Positions 7,990-17,189 of a stretch of DNA of 64,000 nucleotides are shown here, piece by piece. The DNA is from RUG714 sp964623515 (lineage in GTDB: Bacteria; Bacillota; Clostridia; Oscillospirales; Acutalibacteraceae), in contig CAZURV010000009.1 in the NCBI GenBank assembly GCA_964623515.1, positions 1-64,000 on the forward strand, given 5' to 3'. The translations under genes were made by a program, and so were the position numbers. The notes under the pieces are model-generated. The model searched no databases. It had not been told where the DNA came from and was given only the letters and a program-made list of their open reading frames with translations. Within the stretch, counting starts at the first letter, position 1. Each line of letters opens with the position of its first letter.

Positions 7990-10086
7990 ATGTCTAAACT
8001 TATTATTGTGGAGTCGCCCACTAAAAAAAATACTATTAAAAAATATCTCGGCAAGGATTATAACGTTGTCGCTTCAAACGGGCATGTGCGCGATCTTCCC
8101 GGCTCGCGTTTGAGCGTGGATGTTGAACACAATTTTGAACCGAAATATTCAATTGTGGCGGGCAAGGCGGCTCTTGTTAATAATCTTATCGAACAGGCGA
8201 AAAAAAGCGAAAAAGTTTATCTCGCAACTGACCCGGACCGTGAGGGGGAGGCAATCTCCTGGCATCTTGCGACCATACTCGGTCTGGATATGAAAGAAAA
8301 GAACAGAGTCACTTTTAATGAGATTACAAAAACGGGAATAGAAGCGGGTATGTCCGCGCCCCGTACGCTCGATATGGATCTTGTAGATGCACAGCAGGCG
8401 CGCAGAATACTTGACAGGCTTGTGGGTTACCGACTGAGTCCTTTTGTTTCGCAGAAGATAAGGAGGGGGCTTTCCGCAGGGCGCGTTCAGTCCGTAGCGC
8501 TGAGACTTATTGTAGATAGGGAAAATGAAATCAGAAGCTTTAAACCCGAGGAATATTGGAGCATAGTTGCAAAATTCAATCCACCGTCGTCTAAAAAAGT
8601 ATTTACTGCTTCGCTCTATTCAAAGGATTCCAAGAAAATAAAAATAAAAAACAAAGCTGAATCGGACGCGCTTCTCGTTGCGCTTGACGGCGCTGAATAT
8701 ACCGTAAACAACGTTGTGAAAAGTGTGCGGCATAAACCTCCGCAGCCGCCGTTTATAACCTCAACCATGCAGCAGGAAGCTTCCAGACGGCTCGGCTTTC
8801 AGTCTAAGAGGACAATGAAGGTGGCGCAGGAGCTTTACGAGGGGATTAACGTTGACGGCTTCGGAACGACCGGTGTTATTACCTATATGAGAACGGATTC
8901 GTTGCGTATATCAGACGAAGCGAGAGTAGCTGCAAAAGAATTTATCATTTCCAATTTCGGCAAAGAATACGTTCCCGGCAGAGAAAGATATTTCAAGCAG
9001 AAAAACCGGGTGCAGGACGGGCATGAGGCAATCAGACCAACCAATCCGTCCATCACACCGGAAATTATTAAACAATCCGGAGTAACTTCTGACCAGTATA
9101 AATTATATAAACTGATATGGGAGCGTTTTATAGCATCTCTTATGGCGGATTGCCTTCAGAATACCGTTAAAGTTGATATCACGGCAAAAAATTATTTGTT
9201 TAAAGCTTCAGGCTATACTGTAAAATTTGACGGATATACAAAGCTTTATGAAGAAGCGAGTGATGATGAAACGGCAACTGCGGGCGTGGCTCTTCCTCCG
9301 CTTTCAAAGGGCGATTTGCTGAAGTTGAAATCCATATCGGGACTACAGCATTTCACACAGGCTCCGGCCCGTTTTACCGAGGCAACGCTTATCAAAACGC
9401 TTGAAGAAAACGGAATTGGTAGACCAAGCACATATGCCTCCATTCCGACGACGATACTTTCCAGGGAATATGTGGTAAGGGACGGACGGCATCTTAAGCC
9501 CACAGAGCTCGGAGAGGCGATAACCAAGCTTCTTTACGAGAAATTCCCGAAAATAGTCGATGTGAAATTTACCGCAAAAATGGAACAGAATCTTGATGAC
9601 ATCGGGCGCGGCGACCTCGATTATGTCGAAATGCTGGATGAGTTTTACAGTGATTTTGAAAAAACGCTCAATGCCGCCAAAAAAGATATGGAGGGCGTTA
9701 AGATAAAACTCAAAGAAGAAGAAACGGATATAAAATGTGAAAAATGCGGTGCAAATATGGTAGTGAAAGTCGGACGGTTCGGGAAATTCCTTGCATGTCC
9801 GAATTATCCGGAATGCAAAAATACGAAGCCGTTCGTTATCAACACTTCCGGCAAATGCCCTGTATGCGGCGGCGACATTGTTCAGAAAAAATCCAAAAGA
9901 GGATATAAATTTTACGGCTGCGGCAATTATCCGGACTGTAATTTTATGACCTGGGATGAACCGGTAAACGAAACATGTCCAAAGTGCGGAAGCACGATGT
10001 TCAAGCAAAAAGGCGGAGTACTTGCTTGCCTGAAAGAGGGCTGCGGTTTTTCAAAAAAAGCGGAAAAAAGAACAAACAAATCATAA
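7990..10086 (+). CDS. topA: DNA topoisomerase I (type IA)
   Basis: A 698-residue enzyme that relaxes negatively supercoiled DNA by cutting one strand. The TOPRIM domain begins LIIVESPTKKNTIKKYLG and carries DPDREGEAISWH (81-92). The catalytic tyrosine is Tyr299 in GVITYMRTDS. Active-site neighbours such as LSAGRVQSVALR (161-172) are intact. Three C4 zinc ribbons occupy the C-terminus from about 575 on (each with CxxCG and CPNYPEC or equivalent). Length is typical for Firmicutes TopA. It starts 12 nt after dprA with the Shine-Dalgarno AGAGG and ends at the terminator 10095-10133. Confidence 0.97.
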   Translation: MSKLIIVESPTKKNTIKKYLGKDYNVVASNGHVRDLPGSRLSVDVEHNFEPKYSIVAGKAALVNNLIEQAKKSEKVYLATDPDREGEAISWHLATILGLDMKEKNRVTFNEITKTGIEAGMSAPRTLDMDLVDAQQARRILDRLVGYRLSPFVSQKIRRGLSAGRVQSVALRLIVDRENEIRSFKPEEYWSIVAKFNPPSSKKVFTASLYSKDSKKIKIKNKAESDALLVALDGAEYTVNNVVKSVRHKPPQPPFITSTMQQEASRRLGFQSKRTMKVAQELYEGINVDGFGTTGVITYMRTDSLRISDEARVAAKEFIISNFGKEYVPGRERYFKQKNRVQDGHEAIRPTNPSITPEIIKQSGVTSDQYKLYKLIWERFIASLMADCLQNTVKVDITAKNYLFKASGYTVKFDGYTKLYEEASDDETATAGVALPPLSKGDLLKLKSISGLQHFTQAPARFTEATLIKTLEENGIGRPSTYASIPTTILSREYVVRDGRHLKPTELGEAITKLLYEKFPKIVDVKFTAKMEQNLDDIGRGDLDYVEMLDEFYSDFEKTLNAAKKDMEGVKIKLKEEETDIKCEKCGANMVVKVGRFGKFLACPNYPECKNTKPFVINTSGKCPVCGGDIVQKKSKRGYKFYGCGNYPDCNFMTWDEPVNETCPKCGSTMFKQKGGVLACLKEGCGFSKKAEKRTNKS

Positions 10087-10094
10087 CGTGGAAA

Positions 10095-10133
10095 GGCACG
10101 GAGCAGCTTTAACCGGCGCGCTCCGCCTTTTTT
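10095..10133 (+). terminator. Intrinsic terminator after topA
   Basis: GGC-A-CGGAGC / GCTCCG-CC stem (from 10095 to about 10127) with a loop of about 14 nt, followed by TTTTTT. Confidence 0.8.
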
Positions 10134-10219
10134 CAAATCGCAGAGAAAATCACTTGTTTGTAATTATTTTGTTGACCGGATATCGGGTTAGGTTTTGAAT
10201 CGGTTGCGAAAGGAATTGT

Positions 10220-11506
10220 ATGAAAGAAGTAACTGTTGTAGGCGCGGGCTTTGCAGGCTGTGAAGCGGCTTGGTATCTTGCAAATCATAAAGTAAATGTA
10301 AAGCTGATTGATATGAAACCGGATTCTTTCAGTCCGGCGCATAAAAACCCGAATTTTTGCGAACTCGTGTGTTCAAATTCATTTAAGGCACAACGAATCG
10401 AATCAGCCGCGGGACTTTTAAAAGAGGAAATGCGCAGATTAGGTTCCTTGTGCATAAGCTCTGCGAAAGCGTGTTCCGTTTCCGCAGGAGGAGCGCTTGC
10501 GGTGGATCGTGATAAATTTTCCGCTGAAGTAACGCAAAGAATTAAAAATCATCCTTATATAACCGTTGTAAGCAAAAAGGTACGCGATTTTCCGGACGGA
10601 AACGTTATTGTTGCCACAGGACCTCTTACCGATTCAGCGTTTGCAAGCAAAATATTTGAAAAATGTGGAGACGCTCTGTCGTTTTACGATGCAGCGGCAC
10701 CGATTATAACGGCTGAAAGTATTGATATGGATTATGCTTTTTGTCAATCGAGATATGACAGGGGCAGTAAAGACGATTATATTAACTGCCCTTTGACTCA
10801 AGAAGAATATGAAGCTTTTCAAACACAGCTTGTAACTGCGGAAAGCGCAATCGTGCATGAATTTGACGTGTATGAGGGATGCATGCCTGTTGAAAAGCTT
10901 GCAAAGCGCGGAAGGGACGCGATTCGTTTTGGTCCTATGAAACCTGTCGGACTTATAGATCCCAAAACAAACCGCCGTCCGTGGGCGGTTCTTCAACTCA
11001 GAAAAGAAAATGCGGCAGGTACAATGTATAATTTGGTCGGTTTTCAGACCAACCTGAAATTCGGTGAGCAGAAACGGGTGTTTTCCATGATTCCCGCGCT
11101 TCACAAATCTGAATTTGTCCGTTACGGTGTTATGCACAGAAATACGTTTTTAAATGCACCAAAAGTTCTGACCCCTTTTCTGAACCTTAAAAATGAGCCG
11201 CGCATATTTTTTGCAGGTCAAATAACGGGCGTCGAGGGATATATGGAATCGGCGTCAAGCGGAATACTTGCAGGGATAAATATGTTAAAGCGTTTAAATT
11301 CGGAAGACGGCGTTTTGTTCCCGGAAACAACGATGATTGGCGCGCTTACGAGATATATAACAGATAAAAATATTAAGAATTTTCAGCCGATGGGCGCAAA
11401 TTTCGGTATTTTGCCTCCGCTTCCGGGAAAAATACGCGATAAAAAAGAGCGTTATGCAAAAATCAGCGAAAGAGCGCTGAAAAGCTTTGAAGCATATTCA
11501 TTTTAA
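10220..11506 (+). CDS. trmFO: Methylenetetrahydrofolate-tRNA-(uracil-5-)-methyltransferase TrmFO
   Basis: A 428-residue FAD protein that makes 5-methyluridine at position 54 of tRNA using methylenetetrahydrofolate. The dinucleotide-binding motif VVGAGFAGCEAAWYL is at 6-20. The two catalytic cysteines expected for the family are Cys51 (ELVCSNSFKA) and Cys221 (YEGCMPVEKLAKRG). FGPMKPVGL and the C-terminal GQITGVEGYMES are also conserved. AAAGGAATTGT precedes the ATG. The gene commonly follows topA in Firmicutes, as here, but the terminator at 10095-10133 suggests its own transcript. Confidence 0.96.
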   Translation: MKEVTVVGAGFAGCEAAWYLANHKVNVKLIDMKPDSFSPAHKNPNFCELVCSNSFKAQRIESAAGLLKEEMRRLGSLCISSAKACSVSAGGALAVDRDKFSAEVTQRIKNHPYITVVSKKVRDFPDGNVIVATGPLTDSAFASKIFEKCGDALSFYDAAAPIITAESIDMDYAFCQSRYDRGSKDDYINCPLTQEEYEAFQTQLVTAESAIVHEFDVYEGCMPVEKLAKRGRDAIRFGPMKPVGLIDPKTNRRPWAVLQLRKENAAGTMYNLVGFQTNLKFGEQKRVFSMIPALHKSEFVRYGVMHRNTFLNAPKVLTPFLNLKNEPRIFFAGQITGVEGYMESASSGILAGINMLKRLNSEDGVLFPETTMIGALTRYITDKNIKNFQPMGANFGILPPLPGKIRDKKERYAKISERALKSFEAYSF

Positions 11507-11605
11507 TGGATGTACAGGAAGTATGTTCCTGTTGTGCGGTTGGTGCGTTGTTAAATAGTGTATTTTCGTAATAACGCAATAAGGTAAAAAAGTTACCTGC
11601 ATATA

Positions 11606-11634
11606 TTGACTAAATCTCTTAAAAATATTATTAT
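11606..11634 (+). promoter_or_regulatory. Sigma-A promoter of the acp-rnc-smc-ftsY operon
   Basis: TTGACT (11606-11611), 17-bp spacer, TATTAT (11629-11634). It precedes a run of ten genes (11738-20636) with very short gaps or overlaps. Confidence 0.7.
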
Positions 11635-11666
11635 ATAAATATCTGTAAATAAAAATAAATTTAGAT

Positions 11667-11702
11667 ACGGAAACACCGTTTGCGTGCGGAGTTTTCCGTT
11701 TT
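11667..11702 (+). terminator. Leader hairpin, possible attenuator, upstream of the acyl-carrier-like gene
   Basis: CGGAAAC / GTTTTCCG outer stem and CCG / CGG inner stem, followed by TTTT. It lies after the promoter at 11606-11634 and before the gene at 11738, so it could attenuate the operon, or it could be a weak terminator for trmFO read-through. The T-run is short. Confidence 0.35.
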
Positions 11703-11737
11703 CGGATTAACGGTGATAAACTTCGGAGGGGCAAGCA

Positions 11738-11965
11738 ATGGTATTTGAAGCAGTTGCCGAATATATATCAGACCATTTTGATATAGATAAAGAGGATATT
11801 TCCAACGAAACAACATTTGAAGAACTTTGCGCTGAGGAGGAAGATATCATTGACATGGCTTTTGAACTCAGCAGAAAATTTAATATTATAATCGAGGAAG
11901 ATGATGTGTTCAGGTTCAGTGATGTCGGCGGACTGGTTGAACTTGTGAATTCCCTAATGGAGTAA
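11738..11965 (+). CDS. Acyl carrier protein homologue lacking the phosphopantetheine serine
   Basis: A 75-residue acidic four-helix protein with the size and helix pattern of acyl carrier protein (FEAVAEYISDHFDIDKEDI at the start, FRFSDVGGLVELVNS at the end). The prosthetic-group site, normally DSL at the start of helix 2, reads AEEEDIIDMAFEL here, so no serine is available for 4'-phosphopantetheine. It therefore cannot be a normal acyl carrier unless modified elsewhere. Its place directly before rnc, 3 nt upstream, is where acpP sits in many bacteria. It has a strong Shine-Dalgarno (GGAGGGG). It may be a regulatory or structural descendant of AcpP. Confidence 0.75.
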   Translation: MVFEAVAEYISDHFDIDKEDISNETTFEELCAEEEDIIDMAFELSRKFNIIIEEDDVFRFSDVGGLVELVNSLME

Positions 11966-11968
11966 AAA

Positions 11969-12637
11969 ATGCAGAAACTTGAGGAAAAGATTGGATATAC
12001 ATTCAAGAATAAGGAACTTTTGAAAACAGCTCTCACCCATTCTTCCTATGCGAATGAAAAAAACGGTGAAAAATATAATGAACGGCTTGAATTCCTTGGG
12101 GATTCGGTGCTGGGCATCATTACCGCCGAGTATCTGTTCATCAATCATAAAGATTTTCCGGAGGGAGAACTGACAAAGATAAGAGCGGCTCTTGTTTGCG
12201 AAAAAGCGCTTTACGGTTTTGCCGGTGAAATTGAGCTGGGTTCATATCTTCGCCTCGGAAAAGGCGAAATAAGAACCGGAGGCAGCGAACGTCCGTCTAT
12301 TTTGGCGGATGCGTTTGAGGCGCTCATAGCTGCAATTTATCTGGACGGCGGAATGCAGGCGGCCAAAAAATTCGTACTCGGCTTTATCACAAAGGCGCAG
12401 GGCAGGGCGATGCGCGTGAATGAGGATTATAAAACAAAACTTCAGGAAGTGATTCAGAAAAACCCGGGGGAAACGTTGGAATACTGCGTTACAGGTGAAA
12501 GCGGACCCGATCACGACAAAAGATTTGAGGTTGAGGTTCATCTGAATTCAAACGTTATAGGTCGCGGAGAAGGCAGAAGCAAAAAACAGGCGGAGCAGGC
12601 GGCGGCGCATGAAGTACTGAAAATGATGGGCTTGTAA
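11969..12637 (+). CDS. rnc: Ribonuclease III
   Basis: A 222-residue double-strand-specific endoribonuclease that processes rRNA precursors and structured RNAs. The catalytic domain contains the signature NERLEFLGDSVL (37-48) with Glu41 and Asp45, and the second metal-binding pair Asp114 and Glu117 in LADAFEALI. A double-stranded RNA-binding domain covers about 153-222 (DYKTKLQEVIQ to EQAAAHEVLKMMG). All active-site residues are intact. It is followed after 2 nt by the radical SAM gene and then smc, the standard Clostridia order. Confidence 0.96.
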   Translation: MQKLEEKIGYTFKNKELLKTALTHSSYANEKNGEKYNERLEFLGDSVLGIITAEYLFINHKDFPEGELTKIRAALVCEKALYGFAGEIELGSYLRLGKGEIRTGGSERPSILADAFEALIAAIYLDGGMQAAKKFVLGFITKAQGRAMRVNEDYKTKLQEVIQKNPGETLEYCVTGESGPDHDKRFEVEVHLNSNVIGRGEGRSKKQAEQAAAHEVLKMMGL

Positions 12638-12639
12638 AT

Positions 12640-13623
12640 ATGGGAAATGTGTCTGTTTTTGTTGCGCACGAGGGCTGTCCGCAGATGTGTTCGTTCTGTA
12701 ATCAGCATATCATTTCAGGGGCAAATGCGAGAGTGATGCGCACAGATATTGAAGCGGCGCTTGAAACTGCAATTTCATCGCTCGGAGAAAAAACGCACAG
12801 CACGCAGATTGCGTTTTTCGGCGGCAGTTTTACTGCTGTTGAAAGAGATTATATGATTTATCTGCTTGAGTCAACCGTTCCGTATATATCAAAATTTAAC
12901 GGTATCAGAATTTCAACCAGACCTGACGCGATAGATGATGAAGTATTGTCTGTTTTGAGAAAGTACTGCGTTAAATCAATCGAGCTTGGTGCGCAGAGTA
13001 TGGACGATGAGGTACTTCGTCTCAACCGCAGGGGTCATACGGCTGAGCATGTAAAAAAAGCGTCGGCGCTGATAAAAAAATACGGCTTTGAACTGGGACT
13101 TCAAATGATGACGGGTCTTTACGGTGATACAAATGAAAAGGCTTTGCAGACGGCTGAAACACTTGCGCTCCTCGAACCTGAAACGGTGCGTATCTATCCA
13201 ACCGTTGTGCTGGAGGGCACAGAACTTGACAGATTGTATAAAAGCGGAGAATATATTCCGCAAACTCTTGATGAGGCCGTGGATTTATGCGTGAAATTGA
13301 TTCCCATATTTGAAAACAGAGGAATAAAAATAATCCGTATGGGACTTCACGACAGTGCAGACATTAAAGGCAGACGAACCGCAGGAGCCTATCATCCCGC
13401 TTTCAGGGAACTGTGCCTTGGCCAACTGTATTTGAACAAGGCTCTGGCACTTCTGAAAAATACCCCGCGCGGAGATATTAAAATATATGTAAACGGAAAA
13501 AACGTGTCTCAGATGACGGGACATAAAAAAATAAATATTTTAAAACTCAATGAGATGGGTTACCGTGCAAAGGTCTTTGCGGATAACTCTTTGGATAATT
13601 ACGATATAAGGATAACCGTGTAA
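12640..13623 (+). CDS. Radical SAM protein, short ELP3-like family
   Basis: A 327-residue radical S-adenosylmethionine enzyme. The iron-sulfur ligands are Cys13, Cys17 and Cys20 in CPQMCSFCNQ (CxxxCxxC). FFGGSFTA and the later RISTRPDAI and SIELGAQSMDDEVL stretches match the Elp3/COG1243-type radical SAM core, but the acetyltransferase domain of Elp3 is absent, and the C-terminal part ends near the expected short length. Proteins of this family between rnc and smc are widespread in Clostridia, yet no substrate is established; tRNA modification is a reasonable guess. The stop overlaps the smc ATG by one base. Confidence 0.85.
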   Translation: MGNVSVFVAHEGCPQMCSFCNQHIISGANARVMRTDIEAALETAISSLGEKTHSTQIAFFGGSFTAVERDYMIYLLESTVPYISKFNGIRISTRPDAIDDEVLSVLRKYCVKSIELGAQSMDDEVLRLNRRGHTAEHVKKASALIKKYGFELGLQMMTGLYGDTNEKALQTAETLALLEPETVRIYPTVVLEGTELDRLYKSGEYIPQTLDEAVDLCVKLIPIFENRGIKIIRMGLHDSADIKGRRTAGAYHPAFRELCLGQLYLNKALALLKNTPRGDIKIYVNGKNVSQMTGHKKINILKLNEMGYRAKVFADNSLDNYDIRITV

Positions 13624-16600
13624 TGTTTTTAAAATCTATTGAATTGCAGGGATTCAAATCATTCCCTGATAAAACACAGTTGAATTTTCACCAAGGTATA
13701 ACTGCCGTTGTAGGTCCGAACGGTAGCGGAAAATCCAATGTTTCGGACGCTGTAAGGTGGGTGCTTGGCGAGCAGAGTACCAAAACATTGCGCGGTTCTA
13801 AAATGGAAGACGTTATTTTCAGTGGAACGGCAAACCGGAAGGCAAAAGGGTTTGCACAAGTAACGCTGGTGCTGGACAATTCCGACCGCCAGATTGATTT
13901 TGATAATGATGAAGTTTCGGTCACTCGTCGTTATTACCGTTCAGGGGAGAGCGAATATTTGCTAGGCGGAGCAACCGTAAGGCTGAAAGACATACATGAG
14001 CTTTTTATGGATACTGGACTCGGCAGAGACGGTTATTCCATTATTTCGCAGGGGAAAATTGCCGACATCATTTCATCTAAAAGTGAAGACAGACGTGAAA
14101 TATTTGAAGAAGCAGCGGGAATCAGCAAATATCGTTACCGCCGGAAAGATGCACAGAAAAAGTTAACGCAGGCCGAGGAAAATATGGTGCGCTTGCTCGA
14201 TATACTTTCAGAACTTGAAGGCCGTGTGGAACCTCTTAGAACGCAGAGCGAAAAAGCTGAAAAATTCCTTAAGCTTGCAGATGAAAAAAGAGAGCTTGAA
14301 ATAGGATTATGGCTCGATTTAATTTCAAAAAGCAATGATAAGCTCCGCGAACAGGAAAAGAAAATAGCACTTGCGTCAGCTGATTATGAGGAATGCGAAA
14401 AAGCGATAGATGCGATTGAAAAAGAAAACGAGGAAATTTATAATTCTTCCTCCCAGTCAAATCTTATGCTTGAAGCCATCCGCAGGGATATATCTTCCTT
14501 TGAAGAAGAGGCTGTCCGCAAGGACGGCGCTGTAGGTCTGCTGGAGCAGGAAATATTACATAACGATGAAACCATCCGCAGAATAAAAGAAGAAGCTTCA
14601 AAAGCGGATGAAAACGAAGAATCTATCAATCAGCAAATCAATGAAAAAAATCTGATTATAGAACAACTCAAAGATAAAATAGAGGAAAAAAGGCAGGAGC
14701 TGGAAGTTCAGAGCAGAAATATGCAGAGTCTGATGAATGAAAATGCCGCTTCCACGCAGAAGATTGCCGAGCATACAACCAAGATAAGCAAGCTCAGCCT
14801 TGAGCTTTCGGATAGGAAGGTTGAAAAGTCAACTGCTTTGAGCAGTGCTGATGAAATCCGTTCACGTTCGCTGAATATAGACGGACTGCTTGAGGCACGC
14901 AGAGATTCACTCCGGCATATAGGACAAGAGAAAAAAGAGTGCGAACAGCAGTTGGAAGAATACCGAGAGAATGTGAAAAGTCTCGAAAATACGCTCGAGG
15001 GATACCGCTTGCGTATGATTTCAAAAAAAGAAAAGGCGCTTAAGCTCAAATCGGAATGCGATAAACTGAATGAGGAGTCGTACAGAAAAACGCAGAAGCT
15101 TGCGATGCTTGAGGATCTCCAAAAAAATATGGAGGGATATTCCGAAGCAGTAAAAAGTGTTTTGCGCGAAGGCAGAAGGAAGGCGCTCGGAGGGATACGC
15201 GGAGCGCTTGCAGATCTTATAAAAGTTAACGCAAAATTTTCTGTTGCGGTTGAAACGGCTCTCGGAAACGCTGTTCAGAATGTTGTTACGGAAAATGAAA
15301 ACGATGCGAAAAGGGCAATTCATTATTTAAAAAAGAATAATCTTGGCAGAGTAACGTTTCTTCCCGTTTCGGCGGTTAAAAACAGAAAAATCCGCGAACA
15401 GGGGGTTGAAAAGGTTTCCGGTTTTGCCGGATTTGCGGCTGATGTTGTGGAATGCGCTGCCGAATACAAGAATATAATAGGCAGTCTGCTCGGTACAACC
15501 GTTATTTCCGAGGATATGGACAGCGCAATAGCGATTGCGAAAAAATACGGATATTCTTTTCGTGTTGTAACGCTTGACGGTCAGGTTGTCAATGCCGGCG
15601 GTTCTATGACAGGTGGTTCAAAAGCGAAAAACGTAGGCGTGTTAAGCCGTGCCGGCGAGATAGAATCGCTTAAAAAAGAAGCGGAGAAAATGAAAGCCGC
15701 CGCCGATAAGGCATATGCCGAATCAAAGGAAGCTTCAGAGGCGCTTGCCGCGGCAGAAGCCGAAACGGATGCGGTAAAAGCCGATATCATTTCCGGCGGA
15801 GAGGATATTATCCGTCAGCAGGGCGAATTGAATCTTGTGTCGGAGCAGTACAATTCCGTTAAGCAGTCGGTGGAAGAGCTTGAAAAAGAAAAAGCAGGCG
15901 CCGGCGAAAGAATAAACGCTTTAACAAAGCAGGCTGAACAGGCAGATGTAAAAATCCGCGGAATAGAAGCGGAGGTCGCAAAGTGTGAAAAAGCCCTTGA
16001 GGCCGTGAATGTTGATAAAGAGGAAATTTCAAGGCGCAGGGACGCCCTGAATGAAGCCGCTTCAGCTGTAAATATTGAGATAGTCGAAGCACAGAAAGAT
16101 ATAAGCGCACAGCGCGATTATATACAGTCGCTCACACTTCAAAAACTTACACAGGCGGAGCGCGCGGGAAAGATAAGTGACGAGATTGCACAGATAAATC
16201 TCAAAAGTGAAAAATGCCGCGGGGACATTAAACTGATAAAGGAGCAGGCAGCTGGACTGCGCAAAAAGGCAGAAGAAGCAAAGGCGGAAGCCGAGAGAAT
16301 AATTACCGTTCGAACAGAGTATGAAAAGAGAAGCGCGGAGCTTCGCACGGCTGAAAAGGAAAAAACTTCCGAACGCGAAAAACTCAGCGGAGAATTGGCA
16401 CGGCTGAGCGAACGTAAAATAAATATGCAGAATGAATATGAAAGCACTATCAACAAGCTTTATGATGAATATGAACTCACCAGAAGCGAGGCGGAAGCGC
16501 TCAACATAGTGATTGATAATATTCAGGAAGCGCACAGAACTTTAAACAGTATCAAAGCGCAGATTCGTTCGCTCGGAAACGTAAACGTCAGTGCGATTGA

Positions 16601-17189
16601 GGAATACCGCGAAGTAAAAGAACGCTATGATTTTCTTAAGATTCAGCTTGATGATGTTGAAAAGAGTCAGAGAGAACTGAATAAGCTGATTAAAGAACTG
16701 ACCAATAAAATGAGCGCACGCTTTAAAGAATCCTTTGAAAAGGTAAATTCGGAATTCGGAAAAACAATGAAGGAATTTTTTGACGGCGGCAAAGCAGAAC
16801 TTCAGCTTGAAAATGAAGACGATATTCTCGAATGCGGAATTGAAATTAAGGTTCAGCCCCCGGGTAAAAACGTACAGAATATCGCGTTGCTTTCCGGAGG
16901 GGAAAAATCTCTTGCTGCCGTTGCTCTTCTGTTTGCTATTCTTAAAGTAACGCCTGCTCCGTTCTGTATTTATGACGAAGTGGAAGCGGCTCTTGATGAT
17001 GTGAACGTCGATAAATACGCAAAATATATGCGCAAAATGTGCGGAGCAATCCAGTTTATTGCGATAACCCACCGCAGAGGAACTATGGAGGAAGCCGATG
17101 TACTTTACGGAGTTACGATGCAGGAAAAAGGCGTTTCCAAGCTCCTTGAATTAAAAACTGCCGAAATGGCGGAGAAATTAGGTATATAA
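13623..17189 (+). CDS. smc: Chromosome segregation ATPase SMC
   Basis: A 1188-residue condensin subunit that compacts and segregates the chromosome with ScpA and ScpB (not in the window). The N-terminal head has GPNGSGKSNV (31-40). Two long coiled coils flank the hinge at about 510-660 (LGGIRGALADLIKV to GGSMTGGSKAKN). The C-terminal head carries the ABC signature LLSGGEKSLAAVALLFAI and Walker B CIYDEVEAALDD. Length is typical. TAATG couples it to the radical SAM gene, and its stop overlaps the ftsY ATG, so SMC and the SRP receptor fusion are co-translated. Confidence 0.97.
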   Translation: MFLKSIELQGFKSFPDKTQLNFHQGITAVVGPNGSGKSNVSDAVRWVLGEQSTKTLRGSKMEDVIFSGTANRKAKGFAQVTLVLDNSDRQIDFDNDEVSVTRRYYRSGESEYLLGGATVRLKDIHELFMDTGLGRDGYSIISQGKIADIISSKSEDRREIFEEAAGISKYRYRRKDAQKKLTQAEENMVRLLDILSELEGRVEPLRTQSEKAEKFLKLADEKRELEIGLWLDLISKSNDKLREQEKKIALASADYEECEKAIDAIEKENEEIYNSSSQSNLMLEAIRRDISSFEEEAVRKDGAVGLLEQEILHNDETIRRIKEEASKADENEESINQQINEKNLIIEQLKDKIEEKRQELEVQSRNMQSLMNENAASTQKIAEHTTKISKLSLELSDRKVEKSTALSSADEIRSRSLNIDGLLEARRDSLRHIGQEKKECEQQLEEYRENVKSLENTLEGYRLRMISKKEKALKLKSECDKLNEESYRKTQKLAMLEDLQKNMEGYSEAVKSVLREGRRKALGGIRGALADLIKVNAKFSVAVETALGNAVQNVVTENENDAKRAIHYLKKNNLGRVTFLPVSAVKNRKIREQGVEKVSGFAGFAADVVECAAEYKNIIGSLLGTTVISEDMDSAIAIAKKYGYSFRVVTLDGQVVNAGGSMTGGSKAKNVGVLSRAGEIESLKKEAEKMKAAADKAYAESKEASEALAAAEAETDAVKADIISGGEDIIRQQGELNLVSEQYNSVKQSVEELEKEKAGAGERINALTKQAEQADVKIRGIEAEVAKCEKALEAVNVDKEEISRRRDALNEAASAVNIEIVEAQKDISAQRDYIQSLTLQKLTQAERAGKISDEIAQINLKSEKCRGDIKLIKEQAAGLRKKAEEAKAEAERIITVRTEYEKRSAELRTAEKEKTSEREKLSGELARLSERKINMQNEYESTINKLYDEYELTRSEAEALNIVIDNIQEAHRTLNSIKAQIRSLGNVNVSAIEEYREVKERYDFLKIQLDDVEKSQRELNKLIKELTNKMSARFKESFEKVNSEFGKTMKEFFDGGKAELQLENEDDILECGIEIKVQPPGKNVQNIALLSGGEKSLAAVALLFAILKVTPAPFCIYDEVEAALDDVNVDKYAKYMRKMCGAIQFIAITHRRGTMEEADVLYGVTMQEKGVSKLLELKTAEMAEKLGI

